From NCBI GenBank assembly GCA_021776885.1, contig JAJFFA010000893.1:1-5071 (forward strand): a stretch of DNA of 5,071 nt. The letters are read 5' to 3'. The notes under the pieces are model-generated. The model saw only the letters and a list, made by a program, of their open reading frames with translations. It ran no database searches and was not told the DNA's origin. Below are positions 1 through 5,071 of this stretch, piece by piece. Made by a program: the position numbers and the translations under genes. This DNA is from Planctomycetota bacterium (GTDB taxonomy: Bacteria; Planctomycetota; UBA1135; GCA-002686595). Position 1 is the first letter of the stretch, and each line of letters opens with the position of its first letter.

Positions 1-522
1 GCGCAGCACCTCGGTCAAGGCCGCGTGCAGCTCGACCCGGGCCGGACTCTCGGGGTCGGCCAGGCGCTGCAGGACTTCGGCTCCCAGGGGCTGCGGGGCC
101 GAGGGCGTGTTCTCGGGCTGAGCCGGCGCTCCATCTCCCGCGCCCCGCAAGCCGAGGGCATGGGCCAGGTCCGCCAGCAGCGAGGGCAGCGCCGGGTCGA
201 CGCCGAAGAGCGCGCGCAGGATGCCCGCGAGGGGCGGCTCGCTGCCCGCGGCCGCGCCATCGGGCAGCACACGCAGCACGATCCGCCCGTTCTGCCGCTC
301 GGCGCGCAGGTTGAGGCGTTCACCGACGGCCAGGTCCACTTCGGTGTCCGCGGGGACGCGCTGGGAGCCGATAGCGATCACGATCGTGCCCCCGTCCAGC
401 CGCTCGACCACGTCGCCGGAGACGACACGGCCCTCGCGCAGCACGGCCGCCAGATCACCGTCCAGGGCCAGGGCGGGACGCAGGACGGGGGGGACGCCGG
501 AGTTTGCGGCGATCGATTCCAT
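1..522 (-). CDS. Hypothetical protein, possibly FliK-like N-terminal region (partial, C-terminus off the left edge)
   Basis: An open minus-strand frame runs from ATG (520-522) to the left edge with no stop, giving 174 residues that begin MESIAANSGVPP. Residues about 27-86 read as a small beta-rich module: 'LREGRVVSGDVVERLDGGT', then an IGSQRVPA strand, a VDLAVGERLNL turn and a GRIVLRVLP strand. This pattern (coding of a modifiable value, 'vpLxxGxxlxlrv', 'xxLrvl') is typical of the region before the conserved C-terminal domain in flagellar hook-length control proteins (FliK). A helical stretch (about 97-124) and a Pro/Ala/Gln-rich linker (about 128-147) follow. The FliK-diagnostic C-terminal Flg_hook domain would lie outside the window, so the assignment is inference. 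The frame stays open upstream to about 600 but contains no ATG, GTG or TTG there, which supports the 522 start. No signal peptide is seen. No clear RBS precedes the ATG. The gene is divergent from the one at 601. Confidence 0.8.
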   Translation of the reverse strand, partial: MESIAANSGVPPVLRPALALDGDLAAVLREGRVVSGDVVERLDGGTIVIAIGSQRVPADTEVDLAVGERLNLRAERQNGRIVLRVLPDGAAAGSEPPLAGILRALFGVDPALPSLLADLAHALGLRGAGDGAPAQPENTPSAPQPLGAEVLQRLADPESPARVELHAALTEVLR

Positions 523-563
523 GGGGAGCAGCCGCTCTTGTTCTCGGACGTCAGGCGGGGCGC

Positions 564-594
564 TTGAGCCCGTGCCCGGAATTGCCGCTACACT
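564..594 (+). promoter_or_regulatory. Sigma70-type promoter candidate immediately before the lipoprotein gene
   Basis: TTGAGC at 564-569 and TACACT at 589-594 are separated by 19 bases, slightly longer than the ideal 17. TACACT fits the TANNNT form of a -10 box. It ends only 6 bases before the ATG at 601, so a start site at the usual 6-8 bases downstream would fall on or next to the start codon, giving a leaderless mRNA. No purine-rich Shine-Dalgarno lies between the box and the ATG, which agrees with this. It is a pattern match only; a promoter further upstream cannot be excluded. Confidence 0.45.
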
Positions 595-600
595 CCGCCC

Positions 601-2199
601 ATGATCCGCGCCTGGACCGGTCCGATCCTGCTCTTGGGCGCCTGGCTCGCCGGCTGCAGCGACGACGCGCCGCAGAGCTCGTCGCGTCCGCCCCACATCC
701 TGCTGGTCAGCGTCGACACCCTGCGCGCCGACCACCTGTCCTGCTACGGCTACGAGCGCCCGACCTCCCCGCGCCTCGACGCCTTCGCGCAGGAGGGCGT
801 CCTGTTCGAGCGCGCCTGGTCCACCTCGTCCTGGACGTTGCCCGCCCACCTCTCGCTCCTGACCGGCCTCTTCGTCAGCAGCCACGGGGTCTGCGACGAC
901 CGCCTCTGGACCCGGCGCGACGAGCAGGGCGAGCCCGTGCCCCCGCCCCTGCGCGGTCGCTTCGTCTCCGAAGCCCTGTCCGACGCGGGCTACGCCACCG
1001 CCGGCTTCTACACCTGGAAGTACCTCGAGCGGCAGTTCGGCTTCGGCCCCGGGTTCGACCAGTGGGAGCGCCTGGGTCACCGCTTCTGGTCCCACCCCGT
1101 GGTGGGCCCCGAGTTCGAGCGCCTGCGCGCCGCCGGTGACACCGGCGCCCTGCGCGCCCTGGCCGACGCCCACCCGGCGCTGTTCGACGACACCCTGCCC
1201 TCGAGCGAAGAGGTCCTCGAGCGCGCCCTGACCTGGCTCGACACCGAGCGTGACACGCAGCGCCCCTTCTTCCTCTTCCTGCACCTCTTCGACGTCCACG
1301 ATCCGTACACGCCCCCCGCTCCCTTCGACACGCGCTTCGATCCCGACTACACGGGACCGATCGACGGGCGCCGCGTGACCGCGGCCGACTCGGACGTCCA
1401 CGGGGGCATGGCCGCGCGCGATCTCGAGCACCTCGTGGCGCTCTACGACGGCGAGATCGCCTGGGTCGACTCGATCCTCGGACGTCTGTTCGATGCCCTG
1501 GACGAGCGTGGCCTCGAGCAGGACACCCTGGTGATCGTCACGGCCGACCACGGCGAGGAGTTCTTCGAGCACGGCCACAAGACCCACCGGCGACAGCTCT
1601 TCAGCGAGAGCACCCACGTGCCCCTGATCCTGCGCTGGCCCGCGGCCCTGCCGGCCGGCCTGCGCATCGACTCGGGCGTCGGCCTGGTCGACATCGCGGC
1701 AACCCTCGGCGCCGCGGCCGGGGTCCCCGGCTGGCAGTCGATGCAGGGCACGGACCTCCTGCCCTTGGCGCGGGGCGAGCCCGCCGAAGAGGAGCGCACT
1801 TACCTGGCCGAGCTCCTGCTCTTCGACGGCAGCGCCGTGCCCCTGCGCCAGGCCGCCCTGGCCCGGGGCGACAGCCTGACCTTGCTCGAAGCGCGGGGCG
1901 CGGAGCCCTGGAGTGCACGCGCCCTCGACCTGGCCCAGGACCCCCGGGGCCGGGGAGCGGGCGCCGCCCTCGACCCCGGCGCCCTCGAGGGCCTGCGTGA
2001 GCGTATCGCCCAGCTCGGCGCGTCGTCCCTGCGTCTGCGCGCGGACCTCCTGGCGCGCAGCACCGACCTGCCGGCGCTCAGCGAGCACGACCGCAAGCAG
2101 CTCGCCTCCATGGGCTACTCCAGCGCGGAGGCCGGCGAGGGCACGCTCTCGGGCGTGGAGCGCGCCTGCGTCGAGGGCTGCGTCTGGCCCGACGAGTAG
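601..2199 (+). CDS. Sulfatase-like (alkaline phosphatase superfamily) lipoprotein with Thr active site
   Basis: 532 residues. The N-terminus is a lipoprotein signal peptide: Arg3, a hydrophobic core, and lipobox LAGC with Cys19, so the protein is probably anchored in a membrane facing the periplasm or outside. Sulfatase-superfamily motifs follow in order: VSVDTLRADH (Asp39, Asp44; metal ligands), SWTLPAHLSLLTG (residues 77-89), HLFDVHDPYTPP (228-239; His233), VTADHGEE (Asp316-His317; metal ligands), EHGHK (323-327), and a C-terminal LASMGY (501-506) of the kind seen at the end of many such proteins. At the CxPxR/SxPxR site of true sulfatases the sequence is T79-L-P-A-H83, so the Cys/Ser converted to formylglycine is absent. 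Thr is the nucleophile in LtaS-type phosphoglycerol transferases. I infer a phosphatase, phosphodiesterase or phosphotransferase rather than an aryl sulfatase; the substrate is unknown. It ends with an unusual CVEGC (523-527). ATG 601 is chosen because the signal peptide starts there; no RBS is visible. Confidence 0.93.
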   Translation: MIRAWTGPILLLGAWLAGCSDDAPQSSSRPPHILLVSVDTLRADHLSCYGYERPTSPRLDAFAQEGVLFERAWSTSSWTLPAHLSLLTGLFVSSHGVCDDRLWTRRDEQGEPVPPPLRGRFVSEALSDAGYATAGFYTWKYLERQFGFGPGFDQWERLGHRFWSHPVVGPEFERLRAAGDTGALRALADAHPALFDDTLPSSEEVLERALTWLDTERDTQRPFFLFLHLFDVHDPYTPPAPFDTRFDPDYTGPIDGRRVTAADSDVHGGMAARDLEHLVALYDGEIAWVDSILGRLFDALDERGLEQDTLVIVTADHGEEFFEHGHKTHRRQLFSESTHVPLILRWPAALPAGLRIDSGVGLVDIAATLGAAAGVPGWQSMQGTDLLPLARGEPAEEERTYLAELLLFDGSAVPLRQAALARGDSLTLLEARGAEPWSARALDLAQDPRGRGAGAALDPGALEGLRERIAQLGASSLRLRADLLARSTDLPALSEHDRKQLASMGYSSAEAGEGTLSGVERACVEGCVWPDE

Positions 2200-2211
2200 C
2201 GTGCCCCTACG

Positions 2212-2241
2212 GGCGTACGCATCCGTACGCCTCCGTACGCC
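2212..2241. terminator. Possible bidirectional terminator hairpin between convergent genes
   Basis: GGCGTACG (2212-2219) can pair perfectly with CGTACGCC at 2224-2231, giving an 8-bp stem with loop CATC. It can alternatively pair with a second copy at 2234-2241 with a 14-base loop. It lies in the 61-base gap between two converging stop codons (2199 and 2261), where a shared terminator is expected. There is no T-tract on either strand, so intrinsic termination would be non-canonical. Confidence 0.35.
2214..2240. repeat. Three direct copies of CGTACGC at 10-base spacing
   Basis: CGTACGC occurs at 2214-2220, 2224-2230 and 2234-2240, separated by the 3-base spacers ATC and CTC. Each copy contains the palindrome CGTACG. 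The 10-base period puts the copies on nearly the same DNA face. The array lies wholly in non-coding sequence between the two stop codons. Confidence 0.85.
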
Positions 2242-2260
2242 GGCCCTCGTTCCGTGCGGG

Positions 2261-3724
2261 TCACGAGCGCACGCGGGCCACGGCTGCGCGCCACCCGGCC
2301 AGTCGTTCTGCACGCTCTGCCGCGTCGAGGGTCGGCTCGAAGGTCGCACTCGGAGCGCTGAAGGCCGCCGCTTGTGCGGGGTCGCTCCAGACGCCTGCGC
2401 CCACGCCTGCCAGGGCCGCCGCGCCGCGCGCGGTCGCCTCGACGTTGGCGGGCCGGCGCACCCGCGCACCCGTGACGTCCGCCTGGATCTGCATCAAGAG
2501 GTCGTTCGCGCTGGCTCCCCCGTCCACCAGGAGCTCGTCCACGGCCAGCCGCGTCTCGTCCCGCAGGAGCTCGACGATCTCCGCGCACTGGAAGGCGATG
2601 CCCTCGAGGGCGGCGCGCGCGATGTGCGCTCGGGAGCTCCCGCGGGTCAGACCGAAGAGACCCGCGCGGGCATCGGGATCCCAGTAGGGCGCGCCCAGCC
2701 CGGCGAAGGCCGGCACGAAGAACACCCCACCCGAGTCGGGCACCGTGCGCGCCAGAGCCTCGGAGGCCTGGGCCTCGTCGAGCATGCCGAGCTGGTCCCG
2801 CAGCCACTGGATCACGACGCCCGCGGCGAAGACGCTGCCCTCCAGGGCGAAGCACGCGCTGCCGTCCCGTGCAGCGGCCAGGGTGGTCAGGAGCCCGCGC
2901 TCCGACTCGACCCGCCGCTCGCCCGTGTTCAGGACCAGGAACGAGCCCGTTCCGTAGGTCGCCTTGAAGCCGCCTTCCTCCCAGCAACCCTGACCGAAGA
3001 GGGCGGCCTGCTGATCCCCCGCGATGCCGCGGATCGGCGCCTCGAGCTTACCGAAGCGCGCCAGGCCGAAGTCGCCACTCGAAGCGACCACCTCCGGCAG
3101 CCAGCTCTCGTCGATGCCGAAGAGTGCACCCAGCTCCGGGCTCCAGGCGCGCCGCTCGATGTCGAACAGCATCGTGCGCGAGGCGTTGGTCGGGTCGGTA
3201 GCCAGGCGCGTCCCGCCCGTCAAGTGGTGCACGAGGAGCGCGTCGACCGTGGCGAAGGCGAGGGTTCCCGCCTGCGCCGCGGCGCGAACCTCGCCACGCT
3301 CGGCGAGCATCCACTCGGCCTTGGTCGCGCTGAAGTAGGGGTCGAGGACGAGGCCGGTGCGGGCACGCACGTCGGGGCCATGCCCGGCAGCCGCGAGCTC
3401 ACGGCAGCGCTCGGCCGTGCGCCGGTCCTGCCACACGATGCCCGTCCCGAGGGCCTCTCCGCTCGAACGGTCCAGGGCGAAGATCGTCTCGCGCTGGTTG
3501 GTGATGCCCACGGCGGAGAGGGCCGGGACGCCCGCGAGGACCTCCGCCGTCGTCGCATCGACGGCGGCCAGGATCGCCCCGGCCTCGTGCTCGACCCAAC
3601 CCGGCCGCGGGAAGCCCTGCTCGAACTCGCGGTAGGCCTTGGCGCGCGGCTCGAGGTCCGCGTCGAACAGGATCGAGGTCACGCCGGTGGTCCCGGCGTC
3701 GATCGCGAGGATGGGATCCGGCAT
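2261..3724 (-). CDS. glpK: Glycerol kinase
   Basis: 487 residues, close to the usual ~500, cytoplasmic. It phosphorylates glycerol with ATP to sn-glycerol 3-phosphate for catabolism or phospholipid synthesis. FGGY-kinase hallmarks are in order: ATP-binding ILAIDAGTTG (5-14); GITNQRET (73-80) with glycerol-binding Arg78-Glu79; IVWQDRRTA (96-104); LDPYFSATK (127-135) with substrate Tyr130; GIAGDQQAALFGQ (233-245) with catalytic-base Asp237; YGTGSF (257-262); the GLTRGSSRAHIARAALEGIAF segment (358-378, second FGGY signature region); and LLVDGGAS (398-405). The glycerol contacts match E. coli R83, E84, Y135 and D245, which supports a glycerol kinase over other FGGY sugar kinases. The loop just before GIAGD lacks the GGKGGTR-type sequence with Arg236 that binds fructose-1,6-bisphosphate in E. 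coli. ATG 3724 is chosen over an in-frame TTG at 3760 because it places the first motif at the family's usual distance from the N-terminus. No glpF or glpD is adjacent. It converges on the lipoprotein gene. Confidence 0.97.
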   Translation of the reverse strand: MPDPILAIDAGTTGVTSILFDADLEPRAKAYREFEQGFPRPGWVEHEAGAILAAVDATTAEVLAGVPALSAVGITNQRETIFALDRSSGEALGTGIVWQDRRTAERCRELAAAGHGPDVRARTGLVLDPYFSATKAEWMLAERGEVRAAAQAGTLAFATVDALLVHHLTGGTRLATDPTNASRTMLFDIERRAWSPELGALFGIDESWLPEVVASSGDFGLARFGKLEAPIRGIAGDQQAALFGQGCWEEGGFKATYGTGSFLVLNTGERRVESERGLLTTLAAARDGSACFALEGSVFAAGVVIQWLRDQLGMLDEAQASEALARTVPDSGGVFFVPAFAGLGAPYWDPDARAGLFGLTRGSSRAHIARAALEGIAFQCAEIVELLRDETRLAVDELLVDGGASANDLLMQIQADVTGARVRRPANVEATARGAAALAGVGAGVWSDPAQAAAFSAPSATFEPTLDAAERAERLAGWRAAVARVRS

Positions 3725-3731
3725 GGGCGCG

Positions 3732-3760
3732 AGTGTGCACCGGGGAGCGGGGCGCTGCAA
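3732..3760 (-). promoter_or_regulatory. Promoter candidate for glpK
   Basis: On the minus strand TTGCAG (3760-3755) is followed after 17 bases by CACACT (3737-3732), which ends 7 bases before the ATG at 3724. The -35 half and spacing are good; the -10 half is imperfect at its first base. As at 564-594, the short distance implies a leaderless or nearly leaderless transcript, and no Shine-Dalgarno precedes the ATG. If this is the promoter, the in-frame TTG at 3760 is part of the -35 box and not a start codon. Confidence 0.4.
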
Positions 3761-3805
3761 CGCGCCTCAGGATCAGGGAGCGCGGGCGAGCCCCGCAGCA
3801 AGCGC

Positions 3806-3839
3806 GCGACCCCGCGTTCCGATAGGAACGCGGGGTCGC
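3806..3839 (-). terminator. Strong hairpin downstream of the secreted-protein gene
   Basis: A perfect 15-bp inverted repeat (arms 3806-3820 and 3825-3839, containing ACCCCGCGTTCC and its complement) surrounds the tetraloop GATA. It starts 34 bases after the stop codon of the minus-strand gene ending at 3874 and lies about 80 bases upstream of the glpK start. Position and stability suggest the terminator of the TPR/secreted-protein transcript, insulating glpK. No run of T follows on the minus strand (the next bases are CGCGCTTGC), so it is not a textbook intrinsic terminator; an mRNA 3'-end stabiliser is an alternative. Confidence 0.55.
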
Positions 3840-3873
3840 ATTGAGCCCGGGACTGCCGACTCTCGGTCGGGTG

Positions 3874-4470
3874 TCAGTCGATGGTCAGGACGCCGCTCTC
3901 GCTTGTCATGCGGAAGACCGAGCGGCCATGGAAGCGGTGGCTGGTGTACAGGAGCACCGGCGTGTCCAGCAGGTTGTCGCGCAGCAGGCGCTCCGCAGGG
4001 ATGCGCAGGGCCTGGCCCTGGCGCACGAGCACCGGGGCGGTGCGCGCTCCCTCGAAGCTGAGGAACATGCGCGTGGCACCTCCCGCCTCGGGAGCACGGA
4101 CGCCGACCTCGACGCCGGGGATCATCAGCACCGCCTCGTCGAGACGCAGGGGCACCCCTGGAGCGATTGGGGCGAAGGTCACACTCAGTCGTCCGTCGTC
4201 GAGCACTTCACTCTCGATCACGCTGGTGCTGCCCGAGAGAACGGCGTCGTGGAGCACGTCGGCGTTCGGAGCCACCAGGTAGATAGAGGTCCGCAGCAGG
4301 AAGTCGTCGCGCGAACCGTCCGTGTTCCCGTCGGTGTTGGGCAGGGACCCCACGGTCCCACCGCCCGAGTATGCGCCCCCTGCGCTCGCTGACCCGACCA
4401 GGGTCGCAAGCGAAGCCACGAGGGCGAGAAGGGTCTGTTTCTTGGTCAGGTGTTCCATTTGGATCTTCAA
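3874..4470 (-). CDS. Small secreted protein of unknown function
   Basis: 198 residues; I do not recognise the family. The N-terminus is a clear Sec signal peptide: a charged region with Lys10-Lys11, a hydrophobic core TLLALVASLATLVG (13-26), and likely cleavage after SASA (30). The mature start is Gly/Ser-rich (GGAYSGGGTVG), then DGNTDGSRDD (47-56), which resembles the first part of a calcium-binding EF-hand/dockerin loop. The remaining ~140 residues alternate short hydrophobic and polar runs (FLLRTSIYLVAP, RLSVTFAPI, TRMFLSFEG, PVLLYTSHRF), suggesting a beta-rich fold. The mature protein has no Cys. The start is taken as TTG (4468-4470) because GGAGGAG sits 4 bases upstream; the in-frame ATG at 4456-4458 would be 16 bases from it. 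The gene follows the TPR-like gene by 16 bases, so the two are probably co-transcribed, and a strong hairpin follows it. Confidence 0.88.
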   Translation of the reverse strand: MKIQMEHLTKKQTLLALVASLATLVGSASAGGAYSGGGTVGSLPNTDGNTDGSRDDFLLRTSIYLVAPNADVLHDAVLSGSTSVIESEVLDDGRLSVTFAPIAPGVPLRLDEAVLMIPGVEVGVRAPEAGGATRMFLSFEGARTAPVLVRQGQALRIPAERLLRDNLLDTPVLLYTSHRFHGRSVFRMTSESGVLTID

Positions 4471-4474
4471 GAGT

Positions 4475-4481
4475 CTCCTCC
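4475..4481 (-). promoter_or_regulatory. Strong ribosome binding site that favours a TTG start
   Basis: GGAGGAG on the minus strand lies 4 bases (6 if counted from GGAGG) before the TTG at 4470, in the 16-base gap after the TPR-like gene's TAG stop. The next in-frame ATG is 16 bases away, too far for normal pairing. It is the clearest Shine-Dalgarno at any gene start in this window. Confidence 0.65.
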
Positions 4482-4486
4482 CACGC

Positions 4487-5071
4487 CTAACTGTTTCCGG
4501 CCTGTGAGGTCGGCACCGGAAAGAGTTGCGGACAGCGCTGAACTAGCGCCTCCGCGAATCCCTCCTGAGTTGCGATGGGTTCCCGCAACTCCGGTGCCTC
4601 TGCGAGGACCCGTGCCGCGTCTGCCGCGCGCCCCGGGTAGATGGTGACGAGTGTCTCGAAGTAATCGAGCGCACGATCAGTCTGATGCCTTACGGCGTAG
4701 CCCAGCCCCACGTTGAGGCGGACGAACCAGAAACGTTCGTCCGAGTCGGCCAGACCGCTCATGACGACCCAGCGCCAGAGGGTGAGCGACTTCTTGTAGT
4801 TCTGTTCGTCCCAGTAGAGGCGACCTAGCTGGATCGCCGCGTGGGCCCGGTTCACCGGGTTCACGCCGGTCTCGAACACTTCGCGGTAGCCCTCGGCCGA
4901 TCGCAGGGGCCGGCCCTCGTGGTCCTCGAGGAAGGCGAGGTAGAGCCGCGCCTCTTCGTGCGACGGATCGACCCCGATGGCCTCCTCGAGCAAGCGACGC
5001 CCCTTCTTGAGCGGATCGGCGATCCGCTCCAGGCGTCCGTTGAGCATGTGACGCGCCTCGCGCCAGTCGAT
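4487..5071 (-). CDS. TPR-like repeat protein (partial, N-terminus off the right edge)
   Basis: The minus-strand frame is open from the right edge to a TAG at 4487-4489, giving 194 visible residues. It continues upstream of the ATG at 5045-5047 (IDWREARH before the Met), so that Met is probably internal. Numbered from the edge, helix-turn-helix pairs of TPR type are seen at about 21-54 (KKGRRLLEEAIGVDPSHEEA...), 75-105 (AAIQLGRLYWDEQNYKKSLTLW) and 113-147 (LNVGLGYAVRHQTDRALDYFETLV then IYP), with the usual G-x-x-Y / A-L / P spacing. Residues 148-194 are a helical cap ending in a Pro/Ser/Gly tail. TPR domains bind partner proteins; no enzymatic motif is visible. A signal peptide or other domain may lie outside the window. 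It is 16 bases upstream of the secreted-protein gene and likely shares its transcript. Sampled 60-base lines are about 60-63% GC, lower than in the lipoprotein gene. Confidence 0.87.
   Translation of the reverse strand: MDWREARHMLNGRLERIADPLKKGRRLLEEAIGVDPSHEEARLYLAFLEDHEGRPLRSAEGYREVFETGVNPVNRAHAAIQLGRLYWDEQNYKKSLTLWRWVVMSGLADSDERFWFVRLNVGLGYAVRHQTDRALDYFETLVTIYPGRAADAARVLAEAPELREPIATQEGFAEALVQRCPQLFPVPTSQAGNS

Noticed and set aside
25..567. Plus-strand open frame of 180 codons opposite the left-edge gene.
   Set aside because: The minus-strand frame from 522 to the edge gives a protein-like sequence with regular secondary-structure patterning; the plus frame is compositionally noisy and has no domain.
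2115..2987. Minus-strand 290-codon frame inside glpK in another frame.
   Set aside because: Arg/Gly-rich shadow of glpK with no motif.
3725..3760. Extension of glpK to an in-frame TTG at 3760 (12 extra residues).
   Set aside because: The extra residues precede the normal family N-terminus and the TTG falls in a good -35 hexamer.
1913..3844. A 643-codon open frame on the plus strand covering the lipoprotein 3' end and the whole of glpK antisense.
   Set aside because: Its product is Arg/Ala/Pro/Gly-rich without motifs and it is antisense to an unmistakable glycerol kinase; long spurious frames are expected at this GC.
3856..3870. Small hairpin CCGAC-loop-GTCGG just after the stop at 3874.
   Set aside because: The 5-bp stem is short enough to occur by chance; the 15-bp hairpin beside it is a better terminator.
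3841..4392. Plus-strand 183-codon frame opposite the secreted-protein gene.
   Set aside because: The minus-strand product has a clear signal peptide, an RBS and operon context; the plus frame has none.
5045..5047. ATG as the start of the TPR-like gene.
   Set aside because: The frame stays open to the window edge with helical protein-like sequence upstream and no RBS-like sequence, so this Met is more likely internal.
1..5071. CRISPR array, tRNA, rRNA, insertion sequence, phage or defence genes.
   Set aside because: No regularly spaced long repeats, no tRNA-like cloverleaf, no transposase or integrase motifs and no terminal inverted repeats were seen.

Overview
The window is a high-GC bacterial chromosome segment (about 60-63% GC in sampled lines near the right end, about 80% in a sampled line of the left half). 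A lipoprotein of the sulfatase-like alkaline phosphatase superfamily ending in an LASMGY motif, a possible FliK-like protein, a TTG start codon and two genes without a Shine-Dalgarno would fit a Planctomycetota- or Myxococcota-like genome. This placement is inferred from gene style only.

Layout: (1) 1-522, minus strand: N-terminal 174 residues of a protein that runs off the left edge and resembles the N-terminal region of flagellar hook-length control proteins. (2) 523-600: divergent spacer with a promoter-like TTGAGC/TACACT pair ending only 6 bases before the next ATG. (3) 601-2199, plus strand: lipoprotein of the sulfatase/phosphoglycerol-transferase superfamily, with Thr where true sulfatases have Cys or Ser. 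(4) 2200-2260: short convergent spacer with three CGTACGC copies at exact 10-base steps that can fold into a hairpin. (5) 2261-3724, minus strand: complete glycerol kinase (glpK). (6) 3725-3873: spacer holding a glpK promoter candidate and a perfect 15-bp hairpin that probably ends the transcript arriving from the right. (7) 3874-4470, minus strand: small secreted protein of unknown function, TTG start with a strong RBS. (8) 4487-5071, minus strand: TPR-like protein whose start lies beyond the right edge, 16 bases upstream of the secreted-protein gene and probably co-transcribed with it.

The genes do not form one pathway. The only likely operon is the TPR-like gene plus the secreted-protein gene. 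glpK and the phosphatase-superfamily lipoprotein appear to be single-gene units that converge on each other. I see no mobile element, CRISPR array, tRNA or rRNA. The window is mostly ordinary. The best second-look items are the matching apparently leaderless promoter arrangement upstream of two genes, the Thr active site of the sulfatase-like protein, and the uncharacterised TPR/secreted pair.
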